From positions 1 to 22,609 of the IMG/VR virus record IMGVR_UViG_3300037189_029083: DNA of 22,609 bases, one strand, 5' to 3'. The translations under genes were made by a program, and so were the position numbers. This document shows positions 1-9,218 of this stretch, one piece after another; within the stretch, counting starts at the first letter, position 1, and the number at the start of each line of letters is the position of its first letter. The stretch is from a virus. The notes below the pieces were generated by a model, which saw only the letters and a list, made by a program, of their open reading frames with translations, ran no database searches and was not told the origin of the DNA.

Positions 1-339
1 GTGTCAATAGCTCCAATAGGAGACCAGAACTACCAGCTCCTCGGACAGAAGCGCAACTCAGCAATTAAGCTCATAGCATCTTATGGAGATCGAATCCTTG
101 TCACCGATGTTGTCGATTCAACCAACGGCTTCTGCTTTCAGGAGGATAATATCGCAACTGATGTGGATGGTTCTGGTAATACATCTCTTATCGGAGCACA
201 TAGCAGAAGATGGTATTGCTCCAGGCGAAGGTTGATACTTGGAGCCGGTGTCTGGAATATTGGATTAGTGGTTGTTTGCGACGTTGATAAGTGTCACTTC
301 ACTGCGCGCAATGCAAATATCGAGATTTTCTACCGTTAG
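1..339 (+). CDS. C-terminal part of a virion (probably tail) protein, cut by the window edge
   Basis: An open frame runs from the first base to a TAG at 337-339 and most likely continues upstream of the window. The first codon is GTG, but no ribosome site can be judged there. The last 112 residues show no recognisable motif. They alternate hydrophobic and polar residues in short stretches and end in NIEIFYR, which suits a beta-rich virion protein. The next gene starts 27 bases later with its own GAGGAG ribosome site. In T7-like gene order the position just before the internal virion proteins is held by the tail nozzle (gp12) or a small adjoining gene, so a tail protein is an inference from place only. 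An internal stretch (HSRRWYCSRRRL, about residues 67-78) is unusually basic and could mark a local sequence error. Confidence 0.55.
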   Translation: MSIAPIGDQNYQLLGQKRNSAIKLIASYGDRILVTDVVDSTNGFCFQEDNIATDVDGSGNTSLIGAHSRRWYCSRRRLILGAGVWNIGLVVVCDVDKCHFTARNANIEIFYR

Positions 340-366
340 ATCTATACTTAATAGAGGAGTTTTACA

Positions 367-1083
367 ATGGCAGCAGGAGCATTGACGGGAGCATTAGTTG
401 GAACAGCGCTTGCACCAGGCGTTGGAACTGCTATCGGAGCAGCAGGTGGCGCTCTTATAGAGAATATGCCAAAGCTACTGGGCAACGAGCAGTCCAGATA
501 TGTAAGGAAGCGTCTCGATGAACTCCAACGTATGCAGGAGATGGGAACGCTGGGACTTACTGAGGAAGAGAAGAAAGCAATCTTCGGCTCTCAACAGGCT
601 CAGATACAGGGACAGTTGCAAGCTGCTCAGGCACAGTCAAGGGCTGCTGGCGCTGCAGGAATGCAGGGAGCAGGAGCTGCACAACTTCAGGCTGCAAAGG
701 CTGCTGAGACTCAAGCTGCGCTAACTGCACAAACTCAGCGCGGTCTCGAAGCTGCTGACATCGAACGCAAGCGTCAGCAAGAGCAAGAGATTGAAAAGCT
801 AATATCGATGAAGGCTCAGAAGCAGAAGGAACGTCAGGAAGCAATTGCTGAGATTGGTTCTGCAGCATTTACTGGCGCAACTGAAGCTGGCTTCTCAGAG
901 TTTATCACTGGCGCTTCGCCACAGCAACCAGCTGGTTTGTCTAACAGAGAGTTGCAGATACAAGTTGATACTATGAATCAGAATCTTCCAATGGATAGAC
1001 AAACTTCTGTTGAAGAACTGAGAGAGTTGTTAGAAATGGGCGCTGATCCAGGATTCTTCAAAAGGTTGATGGGGAGCTACTGA
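367..1083 (+). CDS. Internal virion / DNA-ejection protein candidate (T7 gp14 position)
   Basis: This is a 238-residue protein with an ATG start and GAGGAG about 8 bases upstream. The N-terminus (about residues 3-30) is a Gly/Ala-rich hydrophobic segment of glycine-zipper type (GALVGTALAPGVGTAIGAAGGAL), able to insert into a membrane. The middle (about 70-150) is an Ala/Gln-rich then Lys/Glu/Gln-rich helix with coiled-coil character. The C-terminus is acidic. This layout and its place directly before two larger helical proteins match the first of the three T7-type core proteins (gp14, 196 residues in T7), which are ejected and form part of the conduit through the envelope. No sequence motif proves this; it rests on domain layout and synteny. 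The stop is one base before the next start, so the genes are co-transcribed and probably translationally coupled. Confidence 0.6.
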   Translation: MAAGALTGALVGTALAPGVGTAIGAAGGALIENMPKLLGNEQSRYVRKRLDELQRMQEMGTLGLTEEEKKAIFGSQQAQIQGQLQAAQAQSRAAGAAGMQGAGAAQLQAAKAAETQAALTAQTQRGLEAADIERKRQQEQEIEKLISMKAQKQKERQEAIAEIGSAAFTGATEAGFSEFITGASPQQPAGLSNRELQIQVDTMNQNLPMDRQTSVEELRELLEMGADPGFFKRLMGSY

Positions 1084-1084
1084 T

Positions 1085-2716
1085 ATGCCAAAAGTTATTT
1101 CTGTTCCAGAAGGTCTATACTTTGTTGGCACTGAAGAGCAGCGTCCTATTGCTCAGACTAATGCTGGCAGATATATTGAAGCATTTACTAAGAGCCGCGA
1201 GAAGGCTTTTAATCTTGCTCTAGAGCAGGCGATGCTCGATGTTGAAAATGAAAAACTGCGTTATGAGACTGAAGCAAGTTTCATAGCTGACAGGCAGAAA
1301 GCTCTTCAGAAGAGAATCGGAGATATTGAAAAGTCTCTTGCTGATATTGAACAGGGAAGAGTTGATGCCACTAATGAGATGCGTAAATACGGTCTTGGGC
1401 TTGGCGTCGATATTGCAAAGAAGAATGCTGATCTTGAAGCTAATAGAAAGAAGGCAGAAGCTGAAAAAGCATTTCCATCAGTTGGTTCCAGTTGGTCTGT
1501 TCAGACAGGCGATGGTTCTACGTTTGGCACTGCTGAACGCAAAGGAGCTAATCTGTCTGAAGCAGAGCAGAGAGAACTTGCAGAATCCTCTGCAGCAGGC
1601 GGAGGAAATCCAATTACTGCAGCTAAGAATTATGGAAGAAAGTTGCAAGCAGCTGAAGGCGCTGAAAATCCAACTGTTCTGAAAACAAAGCAAGCAGCTT
1701 TAGTCGAGAATGAAAAAAAGCAGCGAGCAATGAGATTAGGAATATCTGTTGAAGAAGCAGAAATACAAGTCCTTGGAGAACTAGATGCTGATGGAACTCT
1801 AGATTCATTTGTTGACGCTTATTTGGATTCAAAACCGCCACCTCCTGTAAGTGGTGATGGAGCAGTTTCACTAAGATCAGGTTCAGAACGTGGATACGCA
1901 ACTGAGAATAAGTATGGAAAAATTGATGAGACCACTGTTGGAGCTCCAACTGCGCAGCAATATGATGTTGAAAAGTTTGATCCAAAGCAATTGGAAGCTA
2001 TGAAAGCAGGACTAGAGCAGCAACTTCTAAGTCTTGATCTTCCACTTCCTCCAGAACAAGACCTTATTACAGCAGCTCGCAGACTATACAGGGATAGGTT
2101 TGGTCCAACAACCGGTGGCCGCGCTGGATTTGAGGAGCGTCTGCGTTCTGCTGCTTTGGTTAATCAGCCTGATCGGGGAGCAGGAACTATAGAGAACTTT
2201 AGGAGACTTAATGTTCCTGAAGCAAGTGAAGAGACCAAGCGCTCTCTGATGGATCAACCTACTGGTATGCTAGCCTCGACACGCAAACCAATACTTGATT
2301 TGTCTCAGTTTGACGCGTCTGCTTTAGAGGCATCTAGAATGGCCTCAGAGACACCGGCAGTTACAGCCCCTATGGAACCTAAGCTACGCCCGCAGGATGT
2401 CTTCTTGGCATCAAATCAAGCCAAGGAGAAGGCTTCTAAGCCATCTGCCAATAGGTATCTGTTGTCAAGATATTTGGAAGGAAAGAAACTGGCTGAGCAA
2501 GGTTCGAGGTTGGACAGACTAATTAACTCTGGGCCAGGCAAAGTTGCGTCACAAGTATACTCTGGTAACATATCAAAGAACTTACCACTCAGCAAGACAC
2601 TAGAAGAGATTACATTTACTTATGCTGACGATCCAGAAGCAAGAGATAGAGCTATAGATATAGCAATGGCGCTTGACCTCAAGTCAGAAAATTCAAAGAA
2701 GATGCCAACAGCCTAG
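1085..2716 (+). CDS. Internal virion protein candidate (T7 gp15 position), helical
   Basis: This is a 543-residue protein starting one base after the previous stop; GGGGAG at about 1072-1077 can serve as ribosome site. Residues 25-130 are a long charged helix of coiled-coil type rich in Glu, Lys, Ala and Gln. Later parts are polar and disorder-prone (for example PPPPVSGDG near 250), with scattered helices to the end (LPLSKTLEEITFTYADDPEARDRAIDIAMALDL). No enzymatic motif or membrane segment is evident. It lies between the gp14-like gene and the giant gene in one operon, as gp15 does in T7, although T7 gp15 is longer (747 residues). Being part of the ejected core is an inference from order and composition. 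A tail or head-interior structural protein remains possible. Confidence 0.5.
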   Translation: MPKVISVPEGLYFVGTEEQRPIAQTNAGRYIEAFTKSREKAFNLALEQAMLDVENEKLRYETEASFIADRQKALQKRIGDIEKSLADIEQGRVDATNEMRKYGLGLGVDIAKKNADLEANRKKAEAEKAFPSVGSSWSVQTGDGSTFGTAERKGANLSEAEQRELAESSAAGGGNPITAAKNYGRKLQAAEGAENPTVLKTKQAALVENEKKQRAMRLGISVEEAEIQVLGELDADGTLDSFVDAYLDSKPPPPVSGDGAVSLRSGSERGYATENKYGKIDETTVGAPTAQQYDVEKFDPKQLEAMKAGLEQQLLSLDLPLPPEQDLITAARRLYRDRFGPTTGGRAGFEERLRSAALVNQPDRGAGTIENFRRLNVPEASEETKRSLMDQPTGMLASTRKPILDLSQFDASALEASRMASETPAVTAPMEPKLRPQDVFLASNQAKEKASKPSANRYLLSRYLEGKKLAEQGSRLDRLINSGPGKVASQVYSGNISKNLPLSKTLEEITFTYADDPEARDRAIDIAMALDLKSENSKKMPTA

Positions 2717-2725
2717 GAGATTCCG

Positions 2726-5700
2726 TTGACTCCAGAAGAGAAGAAAGCCTTTCTTGAACGTATCAGAGCAGATCGTGCTGCAAAGCAAGCTGCTCAAACT
2801 CCAGGAGTTACTACAGGACCATTGCCTAGAGGCGCTATAACTGGTTCGCCAAAACCTCCTCCTACTACACGCAGTCCTGAGAATGAAGCATATCTCGAGC
2901 GCATCAGGGCTGATCGTAGAGCAAAGGCTGGTATTACTACAGGTCCAACTCAGGAACCTGCTCCAGGTATTACTCCAGCTGAAGCAAAGATAGAAACTAA
3001 AAAGTCTGAACTAACTCAGGCAACTGCAGAAACAAGGGAAGCTCGCGGCAAACTGCGTGAGCAGCTAGCTCTGAAGTATGCTAATGCTCCTCTAACTGAT
3101 GAAGAAAAGCGCAACAAGATAGAAGCTGAGATTTCAGCTATAGCTGAGCCAATGTATGTTGGTGGATTTGAAGGTCCTATTAGGCCATATGGTGGTCCAG
3201 CATTTGGTATTGAAATACCAGGTATAACACCATCGCGTATTCCTGAGGGAGCAAAGGCAGCGCCAGGTATCTCTGGACCAATGGACGTGCTAGGAGTTTT
3301 GAGTCCAAAGGTTGAAATTCCAAAGCAGTCTGAGCAGGCTCTTATTGATTATCCATTCGACGACCTTGCTTTTGAACAATCAATAAAAGCTCTCAATGAT
3401 GCAGACAAAGCCCAGAGTCGTGCATCTTATAACGCTTTCAAGAAGACTTACGACAAGTATAGAAAGACTTTCCCATCCATATCATCAGGTGGTATCCTGG
3501 ATATGGTGCAGAAGAAGATTCAGGATATTCCTAACAAGCAAGTTGTATTCAATCCTGTTGCTGGCGGATATGAGAATCCTCTGTTGCGTGCAGTCCAGAT
3601 GCAGGGAACTACTGGAACTCTATACGATTTAGACGAGATACAGTCTGACTATTACAAAGAAGTTGCCAAAGAGTTGATTCCATTTCAGACTGATCAACTA
3701 AGGCAACAGCTTGCAAATAAGACAAAGACTCAAGAAACTAGAGACCGTTTTGGTATCGTTATATCCAGCAAACAAGTCCCACTAACTCAGGAAGACATAG
3801 AGCAAGAAGTCAAGAGGGCAGTATCATCAGGTCAAATAGGCGGAACTGACATCTTCACAGATCCAGAGAAGATGAAACAGTTTATGAAGAATCCACAGAA
3901 CTTTGCAACAAGAACTTGGACTGGTGGTCTTGAGTTTCCAGGCGGAGCAACAGTTGAATCTCCAGCGATGTGGTTCGTTAGAGCAGCAACTGCTATTCCT
4001 AACGCTATAGCTGGTGCAGTTGGTTTTGGTTATGGAACTGTAACAGGCGTTCAGGAAGCAAGAGAAGCAGCGCGTGATGAAAAGTATAAACCAAAAGGCG
4101 AAGGTCTTGGTGTTGGACTTGCTTCTAACATTGCAGCAAACGTGGCTGAGGTTGGTGGTTATGGAAAGGAATTTGGCGACATCATAAAGTATAATCCAAA
4201 TCCAACTATCAATCAATTTGAAGGTGCTGCAATAGTTGCTGGAACAGTTGCAGACATAATTGGTTTTGGCGATATTGCTATTGTTGCTGGTGGCGCCGGT
4301 GCTATTCGTGGAGCTGTAGCTGCTAAAGCAGCAACTGCCGCAGCTGGTATCAAAGGAATTGACAGACTGTCAGACGTTATTTCAGTTGCAGCAAAGACAG
4401 GCGCTGCAGACTATCTGAACTCTCTTCCATTAATCGGCAGAATGGCTGAGAAAGTAAGTCCAACTGATATAAGAGTTGTATATGGCAGCAGACTTGCTGA
4501 TGAGATTGATGCTGCAGATAACTTTGCAAAACTATATGACGGTTATATTGCAAAAGGTCTCAGCAAGAGTGATGCACTTCAAGCAGCAACAGATGATTTG
4601 GTAAAAACAGGTCTTGATAAAAGCAGCTTCTTTAACAAAACTAAAACTCTAGATCCAGATGCAGCACGTAAGTTAGCTGAAGATACAGTGAAAAGTGTAA
4701 CAGACTACAAATACTATGATGAAGTAAGGAATGCTACAAATAAGTGGGAAGCAGGTGGAGAACTTACTGCTGCTGAACAGAAACTAATTGCTCCTTATAT
4801 TAGAAGATCTAGTATGGTTTCTGCAGAAACTTCTAAACTACTTACTCAACTTGCAAGAGATATTGGTGAGACTGCTGGAAGAGTTGATCTTAACCTTGCC
4901 AGTCAAGTTGTTCGTAAGGGGCTAGCACAAGGTATCAAGAACTTTGCTAGATTTGATACCGCAGTGAAGCAAATTGACGATGCACTATCTACAGCTAGAA
5001 TTAAAGGAACTCAACTTAAAGCTCTGTCAAGAAACGTTGTTGCATCTGAAGATGTTATCAATAAGACAATAGAAACATATAAAAATAGTTTCTTCTACAA
5101 AACCGTTATTGAACCAAGTAAACAAATAGTCAAAGCAGTCTATGGTGGTAACGTTTTAGATGCTTATGAATTAACTCCAGAAATGAAAAAGTTTATTTCA
5201 AAAGCTGTATCAGTATCACGCATAGATAATAAGCTAATTGAAAGTGATGCTACCAGAATACTAGAGTTACTTGCTGAAAATAAGATAACTCTTGATGACT
5301 TAAGACTATTGAACGACTTACACGTTGAAGGTATTGCATTAGGACGAGCCGGAGCACTACCAAAGACTGCACTAGCTACAGAAGGGATGCTAGCAAAAGG
5401 AGCTGAAAAAGTTGCACCTTCACTACAGCTCAGGCGCACAGCAGCACAAGAAAAGCGGTTGCAAGAAATAACAAGAAACACACCAGTTGTTATAGGCAGA
5501 ATTACTAACGCAATAAATAATTCAATTAGTCCAATCAAGAACCTTGTAACTCCATATCAGAAGCTGCTTATTGATGATGCAATGAGAGAGATGGGCTCAC
5601 TTTCAAATAGATTGAAGAGTGAATTCAAGCGTATTAATACTGATGCAGAGTTTGCTGCTGCATACGGTGTTACTAAAGATTCTAGCACTGAAGAGAAGAT

Positions 5701-8683
5701 ATTTGCTCTAGCACGCGGAGCTTATGCAACAGCTGACGAAGCAACAAAGGCTGCAGTGAGTCCTGTATTCATAGATGAACTATTAAAGTCTATGATATTC
5801 GGAGCAAATAAGTCTAGGCTAGCTCAGGCTTGGTCTCCAGGTTATGACTATGGTATGAGTGTATTAGAAGACACTGATGAATTCATAAAGCTCAGAGAGT
5901 CATTGCTGAACTCTACTGTTAAGCAAATTTCAGATCAACTTGAATATATTGCAGACACACTAGACGCAATTGTAAAAGGTAATACAAACCAGAAATTGAA
6001 AGCTGTTAGTGGCATCGAAGCATTTGCAGTCAATAAGAAGAGATTGTCAGAGGTTGCTGCAACTGTCTATGGCAGAATGAAAGCAAACGAGATAAAGGCA
6101 AAAGCTCTAAACAGAGTATTGCAAGAAACAATGTTTGAACTGTCTGATACTTCTAAAATTGTAAGTCAGCTTTTTACAAGACTAGATATTCCAGGAAAAC
6201 CAAGCAAACTTTTGGTCACTCCTAATAAATTGTTGGAAGCAATTTCTAAGAACAACAATCTATTTAATCAACTTGCAAATCGATATAGAGAAAATAAGAC
6301 AGTTGTTTTGCCAGTTACAGTAGATGCAAAGTTACTTACCAAAAACTTTGTTGAATTCTATAAAGAAATAAAAAAGAAAGGCACATTCGATAAACTGTAT
6401 GAAAAGTATAAGTCACTAGAGAAAGCTAAGGGAATAGACGTTCCATCAAAGCAAGACATTGATAAAATAAGTTTTGCTGTTCATATCGAACAAAACCTAA
6501 ATGACTATGCTGATATTCTTAGCAAGAAGATACTTTCTACAGAGTATGTTCCTGGAGGTCCTAGGACTTTAAGTCCAGAACAGATTGTTCTAGAAATACA
6601 GGATAATTTAGATGGCTATTCTGATATTTTAAGTAATTACAGACTAGCAGATATGAATGAACTAGGAGGAATGCGCGAGCCCTATCCAGCAGACAAGATA
6701 AATAGAATTTTGTATTCGCTTATTGCTGCTGATATAGAATTTCCTTGGATTGATAATTTAATATCAAATATCAATAAAAGCAATGTTGGAGATTTGCAAA
6801 CTCTCTTCTTACAAGCAATGGATAGACTTGGAGTAAAGACACCTGATAATGATAAGATAGCTAGATTTCTATCTAACTTGCTAACAAGCGAATCTATGAA
6901 AGCTACTGATGCAGATATAAAAGCACTTACCGCTGGAGTATTTGAAAGAGTTGGTTCGACAAGAGGAATACTAGAAGACCTACAAATAACTCGCCAGAAA
7001 CTAGTTGAGAGTAATGCCGTAAATATTGGAAAGCCTTACAAAACATTTGAGAAACTAGCAAGTGGTAAGTTAGACATTAATCAATTTACCTCTCCAGCCC
7101 TTGTTGACGAGTTTGTGAAAGAACTAGGTCTTAATGCAAACTACAACAATATGCTGAAAGAACTTGCTCTACTATCTCAGGAAGCAAGAGGAGGTAATGG
7201 CGCAGCTTTCTGGACTGCAAGACGTATTGACAATCTTATAAATCTAGCTCACACTACTTTCTATAATGCTGCACTCTATAGCAGACCTTCATTCCACGGT
7301 GTCAATATGTTCTCTGCACCGCTACTACAATCATTTTCTACTGGTCGTGTTCCAGTAATAGAAGATGTCCTTCGTGGAAAGATGCCAGGACAATCAGCAG
7401 TCAAAGCAGGACAGATTGTTTTTGATGGTTCAAGAACTGCTAATCCAGTTGTTCGTAATAGAATTGCTGCAGTCGATAAGTTTGGCAATTCATATACATT
7501 TGGTCAGCTTCACGATCTAGCAATAAGCAAAGGTCTATTTGTTACAAGAGCAAAAGCAGAATTGTCACCATCATTTCTTAACGATATTAAAGAACTATAC
7601 AGCAAAGATGGAATACTGAAAGACTACGGTTTGAATGCAAACTTGTTTTCACGTGACTTTTCTGGTTCTCAGTTTGCAAACTATACTGATAGAGTCTGGA
7701 GAATGACATCAGTTATAGATGCTCTAGAAGATGGCAAGACGCTCGACCAAGCATTTGATGCAGGTCGCAAGAGTCTCTATGATTACAACAATCTAACTGA
7801 CTTTGAGAGAGAGTGGATTGCTCCATATGCAAGAAGAGTATTCGTGTTCTATAACTTCAGGCGCCAGTCAATAGGTCAGTTTATGAGTAACCTTGCATCT
7901 AATCCTGGCAGAGTTATTCGTCAGATGAGACTTGCAAAGGAAACCTCAGATATAATGGTCGGTGACCAAAACGCACACGACCTGTCTTTCTACTTCGATC
8001 CAAACTTTGGAACCTCAGCAATTGCATTGAAGATGAGGCCAGCGCAAACAAGAAATCAGGGAGAGATACTATCTACATTTGCGCTGCCAACTCAGGATGG
8101 ACTCAACTTTGCTGCAAGCCTACTCTCAAATCCAGTTGGATTCCTAATTGGTTCTGAATTCCCAGCAAAGCAAGGCAGGTCGTTTGAGGGAACTATGGCA
8201 GCTGAGATGTTGAGTCCAACTGCAAAGATAGCGCTAGCTATAGCCGGCGGCAAACCAATTGTGTCAAGTCAGAAGATGATGAAGAACTACATACCTCCAG
8301 AGCATATGGTTCTGTTCAGTCTTGCTGGTCTTGATGATAACGTTATTGATTACTTTAATGTAAAAGAGGTTGATTCAACCGACAAAGAGAACTCGCTCGA
8401 TGGTAAGAGCTTCTATGTCGATGACACTAACTTCGATCTCTATAAGCGTCTTGTTGTCGTTGCAGAAACAACAGGAGTTAAATCAGCAGCAACTTATTAT
8501 GGAAGACTAATCGGAAGTCCAGCACTACAGGGAGCATATCCAGATAGCGCTCTCTCTTTCGCTGGTATTACTCCAAAGAGTGGAGCGCAAATTAAAGAGG
8601 CAGCACAAACAAGAGCAGCACAGGAACAATTGAAAGAATTTGGACAAGAAACTGAGTCAGTTGAGAGTTATCGTTTCCGTTAA
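2726..8683 (+). CDS. Giant 1985-residue virion/ejection protein (T7 gp16 position)
   Basis: The start is TTG at 2726, chosen because AGGAGA lies 5 bases upstream, overlapping the previous stop. Two near copies of a short element, LERIRADR(A/R)AK...G(V/I)TTGP, occur at about residues 9-33 and 54-75. A disordered Pro/Gly-rich stretch follows to about 210. Two hydrophobic Ala/Gly-rich segments (about 418-440 and 498-545) could insert in a membrane. Most of the remainder is long amphipathic helix. Near residues 1692-1720 is a conserved-looking block, DFEREWIAPYARRVFVFYNFRRQ. From memory it resembles the 'FER..mrr.fPFy.w.R' block in large virion or polyvalent phage proteins. Place and size suggest a DNA-ejection protein like T7 gp16 (1318 residues), but no lysozyme or transglycosylase motif is obvious. 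The gene, especially 4500-7200, is clearly richer in A+T than the packaging genes. Confidence 0.6.
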   Translation: MTPEEKKAFLERIRADRAAKQAAQTPGVTTGPLPRGAITGSPKPPPTTRSPENEAYLERIRADRRAKAGITTGPTQEPAPGITPAEAKIETKKSELTQATAETREARGKLREQLALKYANAPLTDEEKRNKIEAEISAIAEPMYVGGFEGPIRPYGGPAFGIEIPGITPSRIPEGAKAAPGISGPMDVLGVLSPKVEIPKQSEQALIDYPFDDLAFEQSIKALNDADKAQSRASYNAFKKTYDKYRKTFPSISSGGILDMVQKKIQDIPNKQVVFNPVAGGYENPLLRAVQMQGTTGTLYDLDEIQSDYYKEVAKELIPFQTDQLRQQLANKTKTQETRDRFGIVISSKQVPLTQEDIEQEVKRAVSSGQIGGTDIFTDPEKMKQFMKNPQNFATRTWTGGLEFPGGATVESPAMWFVRAATAIPNAIAGAVGFGYGTVTGVQEAREAARDEKYKPKGEGLGVGLASNIAANVAEVGGYGKEFGDIIKYNPNPTINQFEGAAIVAGTVADIIGFGDIAIVAGGAGAIRGAVAAKAATAAAGIKGIDRLSDVISVAAKTGAADYLNSLPLIGRMAEKVSPTDIRVVYGSRLADEIDAADNFAKLYDGYIAKGLSKSDALQAATDDLVKTGLDKSSFFNKTKTLDPDAARKLAEDTVKSVTDYKYYDEVRNATNKWEAGGELTAAEQKLIAPYIRRSSMVSAETSKLLTQLARDIGETAGRVDLNLASQVVRKGLAQGIKNFARFDTAVKQIDDALSTARIKGTQLKALSRNVVASEDVINKTIETYKNSFFYKTVIEPSKQIVKAVYGGNVLDAYELTPEMKKFISKAVSVSRIDNKLIESDATRILELLAENKITLDDLRLLNDLHVEGIALGRAGALPKTALATEGMLAKGAEKVAPSLQLRRTAAQEKRLQEITRNTPVVIGRITNAINNSISPIKNLVTPYQKLLIDDAMREMGSLSNRLKSEFKRINTDAEFAAAYGVTKDSSTEEKIFALARGAYATADEATKAAVSPVFIDELLKSMIFGANKSRLAQAWSPGYDYGMSVLEDTDEFIKLRESLLNSTVKQISDQLEYIADTLDAIVKGNTNQKLKAVSGIEAFAVNKKRLSEVAATVYGRMKANEIKAKALNRVLQETMFELSDTSKIVSQLFTRLDIPGKPSKLLVTPNKLLEAISKNNNLFNQLANRYRENKTVVLPVTVDAKLLTKNFVEFYKEIKKKGTFDKLYEKYKSLEKAKGIDVPSKQDIDKISFAVHIEQNLNDYADILSKKILSTEYVPGGPRTLSPEQIVLEIQDNLDGYSDILSNYRLADMNELGGMREPYPADKINRILYSLIAADIEFPWIDNLISNINKSNVGDLQTLFLQAMDRLGVKTPDNDKIARFLSNLLTSESMKATDADIKALTAGVFERVGSTRGILEDLQITRQKLVESNAVNIGKPYKTFEKLASGKLDINQFTSPALVDEFVKELGLNANYNNMLKELALLSQEARGGNGAAFWTARRIDNLINLAHTTFYNAALYSRPSFHGVNMFSAPLLQSFSTGRVPVIEDVLRGKMPGQSAVKAGQIVFDGSRTANPVVRNRIAAVDKFGNSYTFGQLHDLAISKGLFVTRAKAELSPSFLNDIKELYSKDGILKDYGLNANLFSRDFSGSQFANYTDRVWRMTSVIDALEDGKTLDQAFDAGRKSLYDYNNLTDFEREWIAPYARRVFVFYNFRRQSIGQFMSNLASNPGRVIRQMRLAKETSDIMVGDQNAHDLSFYFDPNFGTSAIALKMRPAQTRNQGEILSTFALPTQDGLNFAASLLSNPVGFLIGSEFPAKQGRSFEGTMAAEMLSPTAKIALAIAGGKPIVSSQKMMKNYIPPEHMVLFSLAGLDDNVIDYFNVKEVDSTDKENSLDGKSFYVDDTNFDLYKRLVVVAETTGVKSAATYYGRLIGSPALQGAYPDSALSFAGITPKSGAQIKEAAQTRAAQEQLKEFGQETESVESYRFR

Positions 8684-8684
8684 G

Positions 8685-8695
8685 ATATTTAACTA
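8685..8695 (+). promoter_or_regulatory. Promoter-like element ATATTTAACTA before the small virion genes
   Basis: ATATTTAACTA follows directly after the stop of the giant gene and precedes the GGAG ribosome site of the next gene. It matches the recurrent intergenic element ATATTTA(T/C)-CTA seen upstream of other units (15981-16000, 16859-16870), in the same orientation relative to the gene. Only 25 bases separate the two genes, so a start here would sit very near the ribosome site. That lowers confidence. Confidence 0.25.
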
Positions 8696-8708
8696 AACAG
8701 GAGCAGCA

Positions 8709-9074
8709 ATGTCAGAGTATAAGCCAGATCCACAGTTCGAGTCACCAATCCCAGGTAAGAAGGCCGGCGCTCCAAAGGCGCAGAAAGTTCCTCCTAAGAA
8801 GTATGCGAAGCAGAAGGAAGCTCCAAACGAGGATGTCTATACTGACGTAAAGCCAGTCAAGGGCAAGCAAGGTTCTGGCGGCGGCAAGGGATACAAGTCT
8901 TCTGGTGTCCAGGCTCCAGCAAATCCAGCGGAAGCGATATACGATACTCCACCAAAGCGTCCAGGCAAGTCTTCCATCGATGAACTACCAGGACAGCTCA
9001 CTGCTCCAGTCAAGGTTCCTTCCAAGCCAAAGCCTGCACCAATGAAGGTGAAGTCTCCTCCAAAGGGCAAGTGA
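8709..9074 (+). CDS. Pro/Lys-rich, probably disordered small virion-region protein
   Basis: This is a 121-residue protein with an ATG start and GGAGCAG upstream. It is made almost wholly of Pro, Lys, Ala, Gly and Ser, with short repeats such as PxKxxxPxK and a closing PAPMKVKSPPKGK. No folded domain or membrane segment is evident. The strong positive charge and lack of hydrophobic residues suggest an unstructured nucleic-acid-binding or linker protein, perhaps packaged with DNA. I do not recognise a family. It lies in the virion operon between the giant ejection protein and a 46-residue basic protein (3 bases apart), so co-expression late in infection is likely. Confidence 0.65.
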   Translation: MSEYKPDPQFESPIPGKKAGAPKAQKVPPKKYAKQKEAPNEDVYTDVKPVKGKQGSGGGKGYKSSGVQAPANPAEAIYDTPPKRPGKSSIDELPGQLTAPVKVPSKPKPAPMKVKSPPKGK

Positions 9075-9077
9075 GTT

Positions 9078-9218
9078 ATGGCGATAAAGAAGACTAAGAA
9101 AGGATACTACGCCACCAGTTCAACTGGTCGTAAGCTGTCCAAGAAGCCAAAGACTAAGAAGGCTGCAATGAAGCAGCTTGCAGCAGTAGAGATTAGCAAA
9201 GCACGGAGGAAGAAGTGA
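9078..9218 (+). CDS. 46-residue very basic protein
   Basis: ATG at 9078 opens a 47-codon frame ending in TGA at 9216-9218, which overlaps the GTG start of the next gene (GTGA). The product begins MAIKKTKKGYYATSSTGRKL and ends ISKARRKK. About a third of its residues are Lys or Arg, with a predicted helix KAAMKQLAAVEISKARR at the C-terminus. Small proteins of the form 'KKGYYV.S..GK.LSKKPKSKKAA..QLAA.E..K' are familiar from phage genomes, from memory and without a search; their role is not known. DNA or RNA binding is likely from composition. No strong ribosome site is visible (GGGCAAGTGAGTT upstream), so translation may depend on coupling to the preceding gene. Confidence 0.7.
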   Translation: MAIKKTKKGYYATSSTGRKLSKKPKTKKAAMKQLAAVEISKARRKK

